Position numbers and translations under genes: made by a program. Below are positions 48,569 through 61,100 of a stretch of 64,000 nt of DNA, in pieces; positions within the stretch are counted from its first letter, which is position 1; each line of letters begins with the position of its first letter. This DNA comes from Jaapia argillacea MUCL 33604 (Eukaryota; Basidiomycota; Agaricomycetes; Jaapiales; Jaapiaceae). The notes under the pieces were generated by a model. The model was not told the origin of the DNA. It did not search any database and saw only the letters and a list, made by a program, of their open reading frames with translations. The DNA lies in the NCBI GenBank assembly GCA_000697665.1, contig KL197712.1:1609855-1673854 (forward strand), read 5' to 3'.

Positions 48569-51500
48569 TCATCTCCATTGAGGATTCAAATTGGGCGAGT
48601 GGGGAGGCGAGTTGGATTGAGGAAAGTAAGCGGGCTGTGATGGAGATGTCAATGGCTCCGGAAGGTAGAGTGGCACAGTAGGGACGAGTTCGAAGACGTG
48701 CTGGGCAACAGCTCTGATGGTTTTGTTCCCAGTCCCAGGGAGAGTGACTGGTTCCGCGACGTTCATAACTCCATGGACTTTGGCGTCTTGGTTGACACCA
48801 TTCTCCTGCCATCCATCGGGTCCAGGAGTAGAAGTATTCCCATGTGATCCTCGTCCATCCCAAATACATCTTAAATCGTTGCCGGGAATAATTTGGACCA
48901 ACCGACCGGTTTCGACGTGACGGACTTCGATGAAGCGAGTGTCGAATAGGAGGACGTATGGCGGGTGCCAAGCAACTCTCTCCGCAGTTCCCTCCCATTC
49001 TATAGTGTTGATAGCACGGCTGAGATCGCCGTGGCGGTCGACGTAGAGGCCGAATTCTAACGGAACAGGGATGACTAAACGATCATCTGGAGATAACATG
49101 AGCTACTTACCGTCATAACAGAGGAGGAATTCATCCTCGCTGGATCGGAACATCCCAACAGGCTTACACGATTCGCAACGTTTGGCTAACTTCTCAAGGC
49201 GAGCGTCGTCCCGCTGAGGTACAGTCGTACTCTTCAAACTAGGGCTAATAGTTTAGTAAAATCCACCCGGTAAGTCGAAATGGGACTGACTCAATGAGAT
49301 CCATGATCTCGAACCCTCTGGTGCACAGTATAGCAATCTTTGCTTTTAAGAAGATGAGGTCGAATGATTCCGAGGGCAGGAAGAAGTCCTGGAAATAGAA
49401 ATCAGAAATCGATTCCGAAGGTAGCCAGGTAACGGGTCTTACTCGGTATACTCTGAACCATTCTGACTTTCCTGGTCGCAAGCCAAACCGACTACCAAGC
49501 GACATGGGAGCGCGGGTGCGGTCGTTAATATTGGCCACTACAGGTTCGAGAACGCGGAAGATACTCTCCAGCTATTTGTAGATAAAGTTCATCAGTTTCG
49601 TGAGCAACTTCAATCCGAGATAACAGCACATACGCCTTTCTTCTTCATGTAGATAACGAGAATACGACCTGCGAGATTACCAACACTGAAGAACTGGACA
49701 TCTCTGTTGCCGCTAAGCTTCTGCGGCGTTTGCGAAGTGTGTGCACTTTGAGGGGAGGAGGGCACGAGAGCTTCGATGTGGTACGCAAACAAGGACTGGT
49801 GGAGGTACGCAAATGTTGAGACCGAGGTATAAGCATAATGTAGAGAAGCTGACCTTGTCCGCTAGAACGAGGAAGATTCCAAACTCCTCCAAGATGGCGC
49901 ACTGAGTCACCATTTTGAGGTGGAGGACTCGTCGCATTGCTGTATCGACAATATGAGCGCAATCCATCATTCAAGGAGAAAATCTCGTACACTTGGAATC
50001 GTGTCGGAAACCAATCCAAACACCTTCAGCGCATCCAATGGCCACCAAGGGACGTCCGTCGGCGGTGTCTAGGATGGATGACGTTAGTAGAGTGTCGTGT
50101 ATTCTGACGCGTAGACTCACTGAAAGGAACAGAGCACGTAACCTTTCCGGTCAAAGAGTTCTCGTGGCTCCATGACGGGCTGGTTGTCCCCGCTCCGATG
50201 GAGGGGATGAGGAAGGTATCCGCGCTAAGAGTTTCGACCTCGAAGACTTTATTGGACTCCTGCACAACCTTGCGAAGGCCGATGGCTTCCTCCAGTTTTT
50301 GTTTCCATTCAAGGCGGGATGGGGCGGTCTCCGCATAAAGAATATTAAGACCTCCCATTCGACCGTTGTGGTGGACACTCCATGGATAGACAGCCCGAGC
50401 ATCTGAGGAAGTTTCTGGACTGTTGGCCACCCCTGGAGAAGTCACTCCTGGAGTATCACCATGCTTCTCTCCGCCTCGCAAGCCACGAAGGAGACCAGTG
50501 CTCCGTGGAGTAGGAGGGTCATTAAAATTGACAAGGGTAAGGAGGTCCAGTGGGATTGGCTGCTCTCAAATCAGACAGGTGGGGGGTCGGGAGAAGGAAG
50601 CTCCTTACCCGACGATTGACATGGTATTTAGTCACGCCATCCTTCTCTCGAGGTTTTGTCATCACCACTAAACATGGATGAGGTCAGTCCGTCGCTGAGT
50701 GGTTGCTGGAGTACTCACTATAGTTATCGAATAAGAGGATGAAGAGTTCGCTCCAACCGCTCCATTCGAATCCAGTATCTGGTTGCCGAAGCACCTTGCC
50801 CGTGTGGATCAAGGAACGGTTCTCGTTCAGCAAATCCATATCCTAGAGAAAAATCATGGGTTCGACGCAATGAGAGAACAAGTAAGTTGGCTTACGATGG
50901 CTTCACCAGGTTTAAAGACAAGGTTGGCGTTGTACCGCCATAGCTCGACCTTTTGCTTGGCAGATGTGACTCCGGGCTCCGTCTCCTTCCCAAGAGCTTT
51001 GATAACTTCCAAGAGTTGAGGGACGGCTTGCCTATCGTCGTGTCCAGGAGGAGTTTCGTCCAGGATACTCGTGAAGAGAAGGTCGTATCGGAGTAAACGT
51101 GGAATGGGCCTCATGATGAAGCTCTTCATGTCGAGTTTGTGGGCATCGGGGTTGCGGACACATTCCTGCGTAGTCGAGCATAGGTCTCAATGCGGTTCGT
51201 CAAGAAATGAACCAAATACAAACCTCGACAAAAGTCTTGAACGCCGGATTGTTGGCCAATTCGTCGTCGATGCGATAAGAAGCAATGGGATAGTGGGGAA
51301 CATACTCCAGGTATGCGTCGCGAAAGTTAAGAAAGGCATCCAATACTGCAGCCGTCAAGCTTCGGATTAACGGGTGCTCCTCACGCTGGATCTCGTGCAA
51401 AGCTTCGAGTAGTTTTCGATGATGGGCCACAAGCTCTTTGTAGTTGTGGAAGACATCGCTAATGAACGAGTCCAGCCGCTCTGGAGGGATAATGGGCGGG

Positions 51501-54500
51501 TCTGCTGAGCGTAGAGGTTTGATGAAAATCTGAAGATGTAAGTCAGCGCCACCGCATCCGAAAGAAGCACGGCGCATACAAATTCGAAATTTTCCAAATC
51601 CCTGACGTAGGACATTTCACCCTTGATCACCTCGAAGAGAATCCTGAATGGGCGTAGGTTAGGATGATGGAGGAACGAAATCAAATATCAACACACGATT
51701 GGCGTTTTGGTTCTTTCTTGGGAAGACTGAGACGGAACTCTTCGGACACCAGATTGTGCCACTCAAGCTTGGCAGTTGGACCTTTGCACATAGCACTTTG
51801 GAAGGTTCGTAACTGTGCCACGGACTGTAAGTTCTTGATTGCCTGAGTGGCTTCCTTCAAAAAGTCGGCGTCGGCATTCCCTTCTGCTGTTTCGTGCTGG
51901 ATTGCCTCTAACAAAACTGGATACTTCTGTAGATGCTCGGAAGGGCGATTCAAGAAGTGTTTCCAATCCAATCGACGTGAGTCCGGATGTCTAGCGGCTT
52001 GCTGCACATCCGAGGTCATTAGCACACTGCGAAGCGATCATGAACGCGATAACAACCCACTTCAATAAACATTCGGAACTCGAGGTTATTCTCCATCTCA
52101 TCTCTCATCTTCTTCTCCGCCAGGGGAAGATGTCCCATATAAATTGGATAGGCCAGTCGAAACTCTGCTGCTGCACCCAAGAACACATCGCCAATTCTCT
52201 GAATGATCGGAGCTTGCTCTCGTTGTCTCACATACAAGTTCTCGAGAAGACGGCGATTGCACTCCCTGAGGTCGAGAATATTACCGAAAATCTCGTCAAT
52301 GACTTCGTCGAGGCGAGCAGGGTCGATGATTGGAGGGCTGGCATTTCGTAATGGCTTGATGAACAACTATAACGAAGACGAGCACGCTATGAGTTAAGGA
52401 AGGATCCCAGAAGGAGGTACAAACCGATTCGACAATATCCAGGTCCTCGCAATACTGTTCCTCTTTGCTTATGACCTTATGAATAATGCTAAAATAACGA
52501 AGGAAAGTTAGTGAATCCATCACAGTTTCGAGCGAAACGAAAGTACGTTTGACGACTGATTTCGCTTTCAGGCAAAGATCTCAAAATCTCAGGAGGGATA
52601 GTCTGAGACCACTCTTCGGCCTTTTGCTGAAAATTGAAGGTTAGATGGGTGATAGCCCTGTCCATGAACGAGCCTTACAGTGTCCTTTGGAGGCTCGGGT
52701 AATGGCAGCTCATCAAGTAAGGGCTTTTGCTGTGGACACCATCGTTAAAAACCGTGCATCACGGGGTGAGAAAGAACCAGATGAGAACGTACCCTCCTTG
52801 GACACGCATAAGCATAGCAAGGGTCTTCCTCCGTGCAACTTGGACTATAACATTTCGTCAACATCGTAATCACTCCAGTGGGCAATTCCTCCATCTCAGG
52901 CCTCGCTTCAGACCCGCCCTCTTGATCGTCCAAAAACATATAAACATCTTCAACACCATCCTGCAGGACACGCCCGCCCCATTCCACCTCGTAGAAGAAG
53001 AGCTGGCTTTGCAAGCTACGAGCCACCTGGAGAGCTGCTCGGCGGTCGTTAGTTGAGATGCCATGGTTGATAAGCAGTTCGCGTTGGATTTGGGATTGAA
53101 TGGTCGACTGGAGAAAGCGTCAGCAAACAAGAATTTCCCGCGTACACGAACAGAGATTCTCAGAGAGTAGAATTGAGAGAACAAAGGATGGAATGGGTAC
53201 GCACCACAATGTCTTTACCAGTGAAAGCCCTTGGATAAGGGATCCCACCCTTAACATGCGTACCCCTCGGAACCCTATCCCTCAACCTAACAGCCAAATG
53301 GCTCACGAGCGCAAAGTTCACAAATCGATCTTCAGGCTCCGAATCCTCCGACTCCCCATCAAAGTACAAATCATCATCATAATCATCCACAACGTCCTCA
53401 TGCAACTCCAACTTGGGCTTGAACGTCTCCAACTGACGTGTGTACTCGTTCTGATGGCGGTGCTGGTGTTGATGAGAAGGACCGGGTTCTGGCTGAGAGG
53501 GGGTCGTAGGTGTGCGAGCGTCACCGTCGGGGTGAGCTTGGTAGGAAGCGTCGTGGCGAATTGTGTGTTCAGCTCCCGATGGGAAGTAGGAACTATTGTA
53601 AGAACTGGTGGAGTCTCCGCGGTCGAGAGATGTAGGGACCGTAGATGTAGGACTTGAGAACAGGACTCGATCGAAGTCGCTGAACGGAGTTGACGACGAT
53701 GTGGAGGTCATCGAGATAGCGCGATTCAGGCTATCGTAAGATACCACCGAGCCGGCCGAAACGGATCGGTCGAGTTGGGATGAGGACCCGTTGGTATCTA
53801 AAAGAAGATTCTCAGTACTCAAGTTACCAGAGTCGAAAAAGAAAACTAACAAGAGGGAGTTCCTTGGGTATGTGCTGGGAAGCCTGATTGAGGAGTCCTG
53901 AGATCCTCGGAGGACACGCGTCCATTGTTGTTGAGGGCTGTTCGAGAACTGGAACGCGAGGGAGCTTTTTGCAAGGACGACCCGGGTTTCAGATACTGCG
54001 CATATGCGTCAAGAGGGGGTGGCGGTGGTGGTACGGGACCAGGAGATCCACCATTCACCTCAGAACCATCTTCTGGAACAATGTAACCCGGATGCCCAGG
54101 AATCTGAGGAGCTAATGCCCCAGAAGGCCTCACAGAAGTCTTCCTCCCCATACCACCAGCACCACCATTGCGTCCATTCCAGGTTGCACCGCCTCCTTGA
54201 CGATCGACATCGTTGGTGGAGATCTCAGGGATGGGCATATGATACGAGTACTGGGAGTGAGCTGAGGTACGAGCTGAGCTTGGTTCGTATGCCAGGTCGA
54301 AACTGGATGTGGCAGATTCGGGTCTCACGGGGACTGCGTTTGCGGACGAGTGCGCCGAGTTTGAAGGGCGTGGGTTTGACGGAAGGCCCGTATGTCTGGA
54401 ATCGGCACTTGATGGGCGAGCTGTGGAGGTTTGGCCGTTTCCTCTGTGATGGGCAAAGGGTTTATAAGGACAGAGAGAAGCGAAAGCAATTATACTGACG

Positions 54501-55057
54501 GTTCTGATGCCGCACTCTTCCCCCCACCGGCGCTAGACTCGGGGGAATAGTAAGGCCGTGGCTCCGGCATGGGCGGACCAATCGAGGAGATGCTCGCTGA
54601 ACTTCCAGGAGGTCGTGGCAGAGGCCTCATCCCTCGACCAGAATGACCAGATTGTAGACTTGGAAGAGGTCTCCCAACGTCCCGAGGGTTGGTTGGAAGG
54701 CGAGGTGATGGAGATGGCGACGGTGCTGCGAAAGATATCAACAAAACACGATACATCTGCATCTCGAAGCTTCAACTCACAAGGTTTCTGTGCTACACTC
54801 GCAGACGGCGTTCGAGAAGGTGGTTGAGCAGTAGTAGAAAACGATCGCCCTAAATCAACGTTTGCTTCGCCGCCGTATGCGCTGTAGAGCGCCTCGAGAT
54901 CCCGTTCGCCTTGCTGAGAAGACGAAAGTATGGTAGTTGGAGAGCGCTCTGCGGTTGGAGATTCATCAACGAATCCCGCTAATACCTGATTGTACAGAGC
55001 TTGCAAGTCCTCCTCTCCAGGCGGGGTTGGGCGAGATTGGGCGGCTGCGGTCGACAT
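48569..55057 (-). CDS. ROM2: Rom2-type Rho1 guanine nucleotide exchange factor
   Basis: Activates Rho1 in cell wall integrity signalling at the plasma membrane. The start is MSTAAAQSRPTPPGEEDLQA at 55057. About 500 disordered residues follow (Pro- and Ser-rich, with PPPPPPLDAYAQYLKPG). The DEP domain runs about 53350-52790 (VSHLAVRLRDRVPRGTHVKG, YPRAFTGKDIVSTIQSQI, ARSLQSQLFFYEVEWGG). A first DH-like segment lies at 52530-51690 (VISKEEQYCEDLDIVESLFI, KPLRNASPPIIDPARLDEVI, HFLNRPSEHLQKYPVLLEAI). A second follows at 51650-50880 (FEVIKGEMSYVRDLENFEFI, FIMRPIPRLLRYDLLFTSIL). The PH domain spans about 50880-50260 (TGKVLRQPDTGFEWSGWSEL, VMTKPREKDGVTKYHVNRRP, WKQKLEEAIGLRKVV). The CNH domain spans 50240-48700 (GRPLVAIGCAEGVWIGFRHD, LFLKAKIAILCTRGF-like block, FGLYVDRHG). 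It ends NLNPQWR-stop. More than 20 exons. The DEP-DH-PH-CNH plan is that of Rom2/Rgf; two DH segments in tandem is the agaricomycete form as I remember it. Confidence 0.9.
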
Positions 55058-55396
55058 TTGGCCCTAAGATTAGAACAGCCAATATCCAAGCCTCAGCTGG
55101 TGACTCGATGAGCAGTCAAGCCAAGTTTCGCAGCGCAAGAAAGTCAAAAGACAGAATAATCAGGCAACTAGATGGCAGATCTAAATGGATGAGGGCTTTT
55201 GTGGAGAGGCGTGCTCGTTGTGCCCAACGGCGCAAGGTGGCTACAGCCGTGATGTCGGGAATTGGCGTGCACCGATTCAGAGTCCCCGAACACCCCTTTA
55301 AGCTCTCCCTTTGATCTAAGCGATCGTTTCTGAGAGAAACAGAACATTATCACAGCATTATTGTTCATTTCACTGGCTGATATATTTCGCTAGGCT
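55058..55396. other. Divergent promoter, Rho GEF and tRNA methyltransferase
   Basis: About 340 bases between two divergent starts. No TATA box stands out. Confidence 0.5.
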
Positions 55397-57141
55397 ATGG
55401 AGGATCAACGTGCATCTGATGGCCACGATGCTCAAGAGCCTGCCACCCTTAAAGTCACTTCTTCGGTACAGGACATCAATGCCCGGGCGCCGCCATTTGG
55501 TTCGAGGTATGGGGGACTTTCTCTGGGATTCATTCATGTCCATATTAATCCAAACGGAAAGGCAGGTTCCTGACAGATGAAGCTGACGTTTGGAGCCAAA
55601 ACGCATGGGATCATGTCCCCCTCCCTGATGATCAGGTTGAGGTGATAGCAGCTTCCTTGGCTAAGCAGCGGTTAGCCCCCGTCCCAGATGACGACAAGCC
55701 AAAGTACAACGAGAAGCCTGCTAGACATTGGTTCGTTCTCGTCTCTTGAGTGTTTATCATTCAAAACTGAGGCCATGCGGAAGGGATAACTTCTACAAGA
55801 TGAACGCAGACAACTTCTTTCGCAATCGAAAATGGTATTTTGATGCCTCTCCTCACATTAATTGCAAAAAAACACTGAATGCTCCCGTTCAAGGCTTCAC
55901 AACGAATTTCCAGAGCTTGTCGCAGCAGCTGAACCTGAGGTTTGCCAACATCTCGCAAGTCCTCATTTTCCTGAAAAATCTCACTACCTAACTCCCAGGC
56001 TGGTCCAATGACAGTCGTAGAAATTGGTTGTGGTAACTGCAATATTGTATCACAACAAGACCGCCATGATTGACCTTCCATAACCCACCAGGTGCCGGAA
56101 ACGCCGTCTTTCCCCTCCTCTCAGCGAACAAGAACGCCCATTTATCTCTCCTCGCCTACGATTACTCTTCTCATGCAGTCAAACTAGTCCAGGTGCATAC
56201 TTCTTTGATCCGCCTCTTTGTATGAAATATTCAATACATCTTTAGCACAACCCGCTATACATTTCTCCACCCATAGGCTCCATCCAAGCAGCAGTTTGGG
56301 ACCTCACCTCCGACTCATTACCAGATGGAGTCCAGCCTGGGACCGTCGATATCGCCATCATGGTATTTGTGCTCAGTGCTCTGCACCCGGAAGAATGGGG
56401 TCGTGCGATCTCCAACGTTTTCAAGGTGAACTTTCAGAATCTCTTCTGAAAAGCCATACATAGATATACAACATTTGATGGCGAGCTAACTAACATACTA
56501 GATGCTAAAACCTGGAGGCCTCGTCGTTCTTCGCGACTACGGCCGTCACGACCTTACCCAACTTCGATTCAAAAACGGTCGATTACTAGACGATAACTTT
56601 TACATTCGCGGAGACAAGACCCGGGTGTACTTCTTCGAGTCAGGTAATCACACCTGTCACTCCTTGCTAAGAGCCTCTGACATTAAAAAAAACTCCAGAC
56701 GAATTGGCCTTGATTTTCACCGGCTCACCGGCGTCCCCAAAAACAATCACACATACGACAAACGTCGTCGAAGATCTGGACAGCGAAACGGGAACTCCTT
56801 CTTTAGGCCACTTCGGCTCAATAACTCCGACCGCGTCATTGGAATCTTCAGATACATCCTCCCCTCCAGAATTCACTTCCTGTTCAAGTTCAGCCCCCGG
56901 CCCCTCCTCTCCGCCTCATGGACTTGCCCTCCCATCCATCCACCCATCCCTCGTTTCCTCGACGTACCCGATAACCCTCCCCAATTGTCCCCCGCACCCG
57001 CTGTTTACCGTCGAACAACTTGGCGTCGATCGTCGTTTACTCGTCAACCGGAAACGACAATTAAAGATGTATCGAGTCTGGATGCAGGGCAAGTTTAGGA
57101 AACTCGGAATGCAGCCGTGGCCACCTTCCAAGTATCTATGA
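55397..57141 (+). CDS. TRM140: tRNA N3-methylcytidine methyltransferase (Trm140/METTL2 type)
   Basis: SAM-dependent enzyme that methylates C32 in the anticodon loop of some tRNAs (Thr and Ser). It starts [40 protein letters not shown] is joined across an intron to [17 protein letters not shown], the family's WDxFYxxxxxxFFKDRxWL signature. [20 protein letters not shown] holds the SAM-binding motif [38 protein letters not shown] and [20 protein letters not shown] follow. [20 protein letters not shown] and LIFT carry the substrate-binding signature. The tail after a Ser/Pro-rich insert reads [20 protein letters not shown] and QGKFRKL, the usual C-terminal signature. About eight exons; roughly 400 residues. 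The insert near 56790-56960 (about 80 residues) is longer than in yeast or human enzymes as far as I can judge. No actin-binding N-terminus like budding yeast Abp140 is present. Confidence 0.92.
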
Positions 57142-57328
57142 TGATAACTGATAGGAAATTTATTGAGTCCTGGAGTACATATCCAGTGATGTGTGTGCAA
57201 AAGAATGCTATCTCAATGCAAATATTATGTATATATCACAAAGACCATAAGGCGTCTATATAACACGTAAGGCGTAACGTACGCGCATCATCCCAATCGT
57301 ACAACCAACAACAACATCAGATAGCAAA

Positions 57329-59541
57329 TTAGAACAAAACATGAGCGATCTTGCCCCAGATTGTCGTGGGGAGAATCTCCTCCTCCTCTGTTTCCTCAAG
57401 CGTGGGGATACCCTAAGCGCAAAGGGTCAAGGATCAGACACCGCCAACCACAAATAGATTGAGAGAAACGACATACAGTGACAAAGTCCATTTCGCTGGG
57501 TTTCCAGAATTTTGTGCGCTTGTAGATCTTCCAGAAGAAGTAGAGACCGAAGAAGATGGGAATGTTGATATCTAACATAGCAAATATCGTTAGCAGGTGA
57601 TCCAATACCAAATACCAGACAAATACGCACAGGCGGTGAGGAAGCCTGAAGCATTGAAAGACCAGAACACCTCGAAGCCATTGATGAGGATGAAAGTGGC
57701 GGTCCAGAAGATACCCCAGTACGATAGATATGGCTGGAGGTTACTGTGGTAGACAAGCTTCTTTCGGTCAAAACCTTGAGCTTTGAATCCACGATAGAAG
57801 AAGACGTAGGTGACGTTGATGGACCACCAGCCGAAGAAGCCACCGACAGTCGACAAATTGACGAACCAACTGTTCAGAGGTAACCGCAACGTCAATAAAG
57901 CGTCCCAAAGAGGACGATAAAACGAGATCACGTACTTGAACACAGTGGCAGATCCATTGCTAACATTCATGAAACTCAATAACGAAAACATAGCACAGAA
58001 AAGAACGGCGACGATGGGCAAGCCATTCTTGGTACAATAAGCAAAGACTTTGGGTGCCTGACCACGGAGGGAAAGACCGTAAAGAATACGAGAGGAGCAG
58101 AAGAGGAAGGAGTTGCCGGCAGAGAAGGCAGAAGTGAAGATGGCGGCGTTGACGATCGAGGGGAGGGTGCGGATTCCAGCACGTGTCATGGCAATGACAT
58201 AGGGTGACTCGGCAGCGTTACCAGTGGCTAAGGAGGAGAGTATTTAAGTATAAGTTCGAGGGAAGGAGATGAAGTAACTCTCACATCTGAGGAGGTCGGG
58301 ATCGTCGTAGGGCACAAGCATACCCGTGATTAAGATACCTGCGGGCATATATTGTCAGAATGGCACAAACGATGGAAGCCAAGCCAATCATACCCAAGAT
58401 GTAGAAGATGCAGATACGGTAAAACACCCTACGAACAGCACGAGCAATGTTCCTTCTGGGACTCCTTGTTTCTGAAGCAGCACTGTCCCAACAGATGAGT
58501 CTCCAGTATCCGCCACCACAAGCAAAAAAACATGGGACATACATCGCGACCAACTCCATACCCTGGAACGAGAAGGCAGCTTGCACGATAACCGACAAGA
58601 AACCAAGGAACCTGTCCAATTGGACACGCTGTGGCTCCAAGCCTGCACCGTTGAAAGCACCGGGGTTTTTCCAGTAGCGGAACCCAAGGCGCTGATGATT
58701 GGGTCCTCCACCGAGATCGATGATGAGACCAACCAAAATCAGGCCGGTAATGAGGGACAGCTTAATGATCGAAAAAACGAATTCCGCTACCACGCCAAGA
58801 ATAATCAGCGAAAACCCCACGCGAAAAAAGCAGAGAAGAAGCACCTTCACCGAACCACCGAACACCGAACACGTTGATTGACGACACGATTACCACCACG
58901 ACAGCTGTGTAAATCGCGGAATGATTGATCTATCAAAGGTTAAAATGCAAATTAAGCACCACAAATGACACCGTGGAAATTAATAACGTCAACGTACATC
59001 AGGATCCCAGTAAGTGATCAAGATGGCAGCGGCGGTGATTTCGACGGGGACGGACATCAAGTTGGCGTAGAAATAATTCCAACCAGTTGCAAAACCGAAG
59101 GCGGGGTCCACCCATCGGGCGGCAAAATGGGGGAAAGTACCGGAGATGGGGGCGTGGCTGGTCATTTCACCAACCGCACAAAGTGACGAATATGCAACAG
59201 TACCGACGAGTGCGTATGCAAGCAAAGCACCCGCAGGACCTGCACCTTGCAACGCATGCCCGGAACCCAAGAACAAACCTATCCCGACACTTTCAGTCCC
59301 GTCGATTCTGGTAAAATCGGAGCAAAGTCAACACACCTGTTCCAAGGGTACCGGCGATAGCAATCATCTGCACATGACGTTGCTTCAGCTTACGCTGCAC
59401 TCGATCCAAATCTGCAGCATCGAAATGATAACGCTCGTCGGCGACAGCAGCGTAATGGGTTTCAGGGCCTTTCTCGAGCGAGGAGTCCTGCTTGTCGAAA
59501 CTCGCTTGGTCGTGAGGCTTCTCTTCGTAGACACCACTCAT
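57329..59541 (-). CDS. Amino acid permease (APC/YAT family), copy 2
   Basis: Close paralogue of permease 1, same strand. It starts MSGVYEEKPHDQASFDKQDS at 59541. DLDRVQRKLKQRHVQMIAIA, GTLGTGLFLGSGHALQGAGP, YALVGTVAYSSLCAVGEMTS, PISGTFPHFAARWVDPAFGF, FQGMELVAM and ASETRSPRRNIARAVRRVFY follow in order. Then come GNAAESPYVIAMTRAGIRTL, FFYRGFKAQGFDRKKLVYHS, and the C-terminal GIPTLEETEEEEILPTTIWG, ending KIAHVLF-stop. Around 12 membrane helices and about 560 residues, with intron positions like copy 1. Between the two copies lie lipase 3, the 47168 gene, the Rho GEF and the tRNA methyltransferase, so the duplication is dispersed, not head-to-tail. Probably a proton-driven general amino acid importer. 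Confidence 0.92.
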
Positions 59542-59967
59542 GGTGGAGTGCTCAACCCTGTCGTAATTTGATGGGGAGGGAAGCACGAAATGCTCAAGCC
59601 TAAGAGGGGAGAGCGAAGGGGGGGAGGATGACCTGGTGGGAACGGCTGGAAGCTAAATATGGTCTTTATATGGAGAGAAGAGGAGGCGCCAAGGTACCAT
59701 GTGGAAGCAGCTGCAAGTGGTGCCTCGTCTGTCCATCAATGGAGCTTGCATCGTAGCGATAAGGGAGCCGCCGATAAGAATTTGAAGGCGAGTGATGCCT
59801 CGGTAGCTCTCGGGTCGTCCACCGAATAGAATTGCGAGCCGTGTTGACAGGCCCTATGTATCGCGGACCTTGGTTTCTTTGCATTGGTCTTCTCGCGACA
59901 TCGAGCAAGAAGCTCGCAGCATATTGCGAGAACGGTTTGAGATTCCAATCGCTGGAGATATTTTTGC
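59542..59967. other. Permease 2 promoter region
   Basis: Upstream DNA of permease 2, and 3' flank of a possible - strand gene. Nothing else recognised. Confidence 0.4.
59665..59670 (-). promoter_or_regulatory. TATA box of permease 2
   Basis: TATAAA on the - strand about 124 bases before the start codon, at nearly the same place as in permease 1. Confidence 0.5.
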
Positions 59968-60800
59968 CTAGCGAGACGCAAGGGAGGGGAAGCAGCAGAA
60001 ACCTCGTGGAAAGCCAAATTGGGCCAGATAAAAACCCTGCACGTCACGTGGCAGATAGAGATGCATCTGGGCACTGTGATTGAGCTCCCCATTTAGGTCG
60101 ATCTCTGCAAGATCTCTGAAAATCGTTCGTGTGAGCTCAAGGTTGTGTCTGAGACGAAGCTCCACCAGGCCACTCGGGTCGAGCATATAGCCTTGGATGG
60201 AGGGCTGAAGTTTTGGGAGTGGAGCTTGAGTGGATCGGGTGATCGTTGTAGCACCATGCACACGACCACAAAATTTTAGCGGGTCGGCTTGTGCAAGCCG
60301 GGCAGAGTCGATCCCAAGTAACGCGGGGAGAGCGCTGAAGGCCATTAAAAGCGGAGCAGCCAGTGATCCGGATGAGTGTTGCGAAGGATGTCGCCACACC
60401 TGCTGCATCGCCGCAACATTTCCAGCATCTGCTCGCGTAGCAACTGCTGAGATGGTGGAGCCACGCGACCACTCGTCGTAAATGGATCGTTCGAGTGCAA
60501 ATTCCAAGTGAGCTCCCGACCGGTCCAGCGAGGCACAACTCCCCATCATGATGATCGTTTATGGATGTTCACGGACGTCGGAGATGCCAAGGTCTTCTCC
60601 AGAAGCAGACGGTAGCAGTACTGGTATGACGCGGTAGGGGTAAGTAGACCGGATGCTTGTGATATCGATACCGGAGCCTCTGCAACTGCATGGCTCGTAG
60701 CATACTGGACAAGGACTGAGAAAGGCATGACTTTCCCTCCGGTTAGATAGCTAAGCGAGCGGCGAAGATGCATTTGAACTTCGGAGGAGCAAGTGGCCAA
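59968..60800 (-). CDS. Hypothetical protein, possibly two abutting frames
   Basis: Two open frames abut on the - strand: 60800-60546 (MATCSSEVQMHLRRSLSYLT ... VNIHKRSS) and 60549-59968 (MMGSCASLDRSGAHLEFALE ... CCFPSLASR). The first stop overlaps the second start as ATGATG/TGA. The second frame is 193 codons without an intron, long for chance, and contains LAAPLLMAFSALPALLGID and HNLELTRTIFRDLAEIDLNG. No family came to mind. They could be one gene with a short intron or a one-base shift, two frames of which one is real, or neither. It is divergent from the GPATCH1-like gene with a 300-base spacer. Confidence 0.35.
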
Positions 60801-61100
60801 AAGAACGCGGGAGTTGTCCGCGCCGTCACCGCTGCGCCATCAACTGCCAACGAAACGCAGTGAAGCCCGACTGTCAAGCGAGGATCCCACCAAGGATTGG
60901 GACATATTATTGACCGTCGTCGAGACTATCTTCGTCCAGAGTTGCCCAGAGCACAGAATACAAATCAACAGAGTCAAAAGTCGACGTTGACAATGATGAG
61001 GTTGACTTTTGACTTTACCGAAATAAACAAATGCCAACACGTTCTGGGTTCATACGCCACCGTCATTCCCCACCTCAGCACTCGGTCATAAATTGGCGAA

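Noticed and set aside
41647-59541. Metabolic gene cluster (lipases, permeases, thioesterase, oxidoreductase)
   Set aside because: No backbone enzyme (PKS, NRPS, terpene synthase), P450 set or cluster regulator is present, and housekeeping genes are interspersed. The grouping looks like local duplication, not a pathway.
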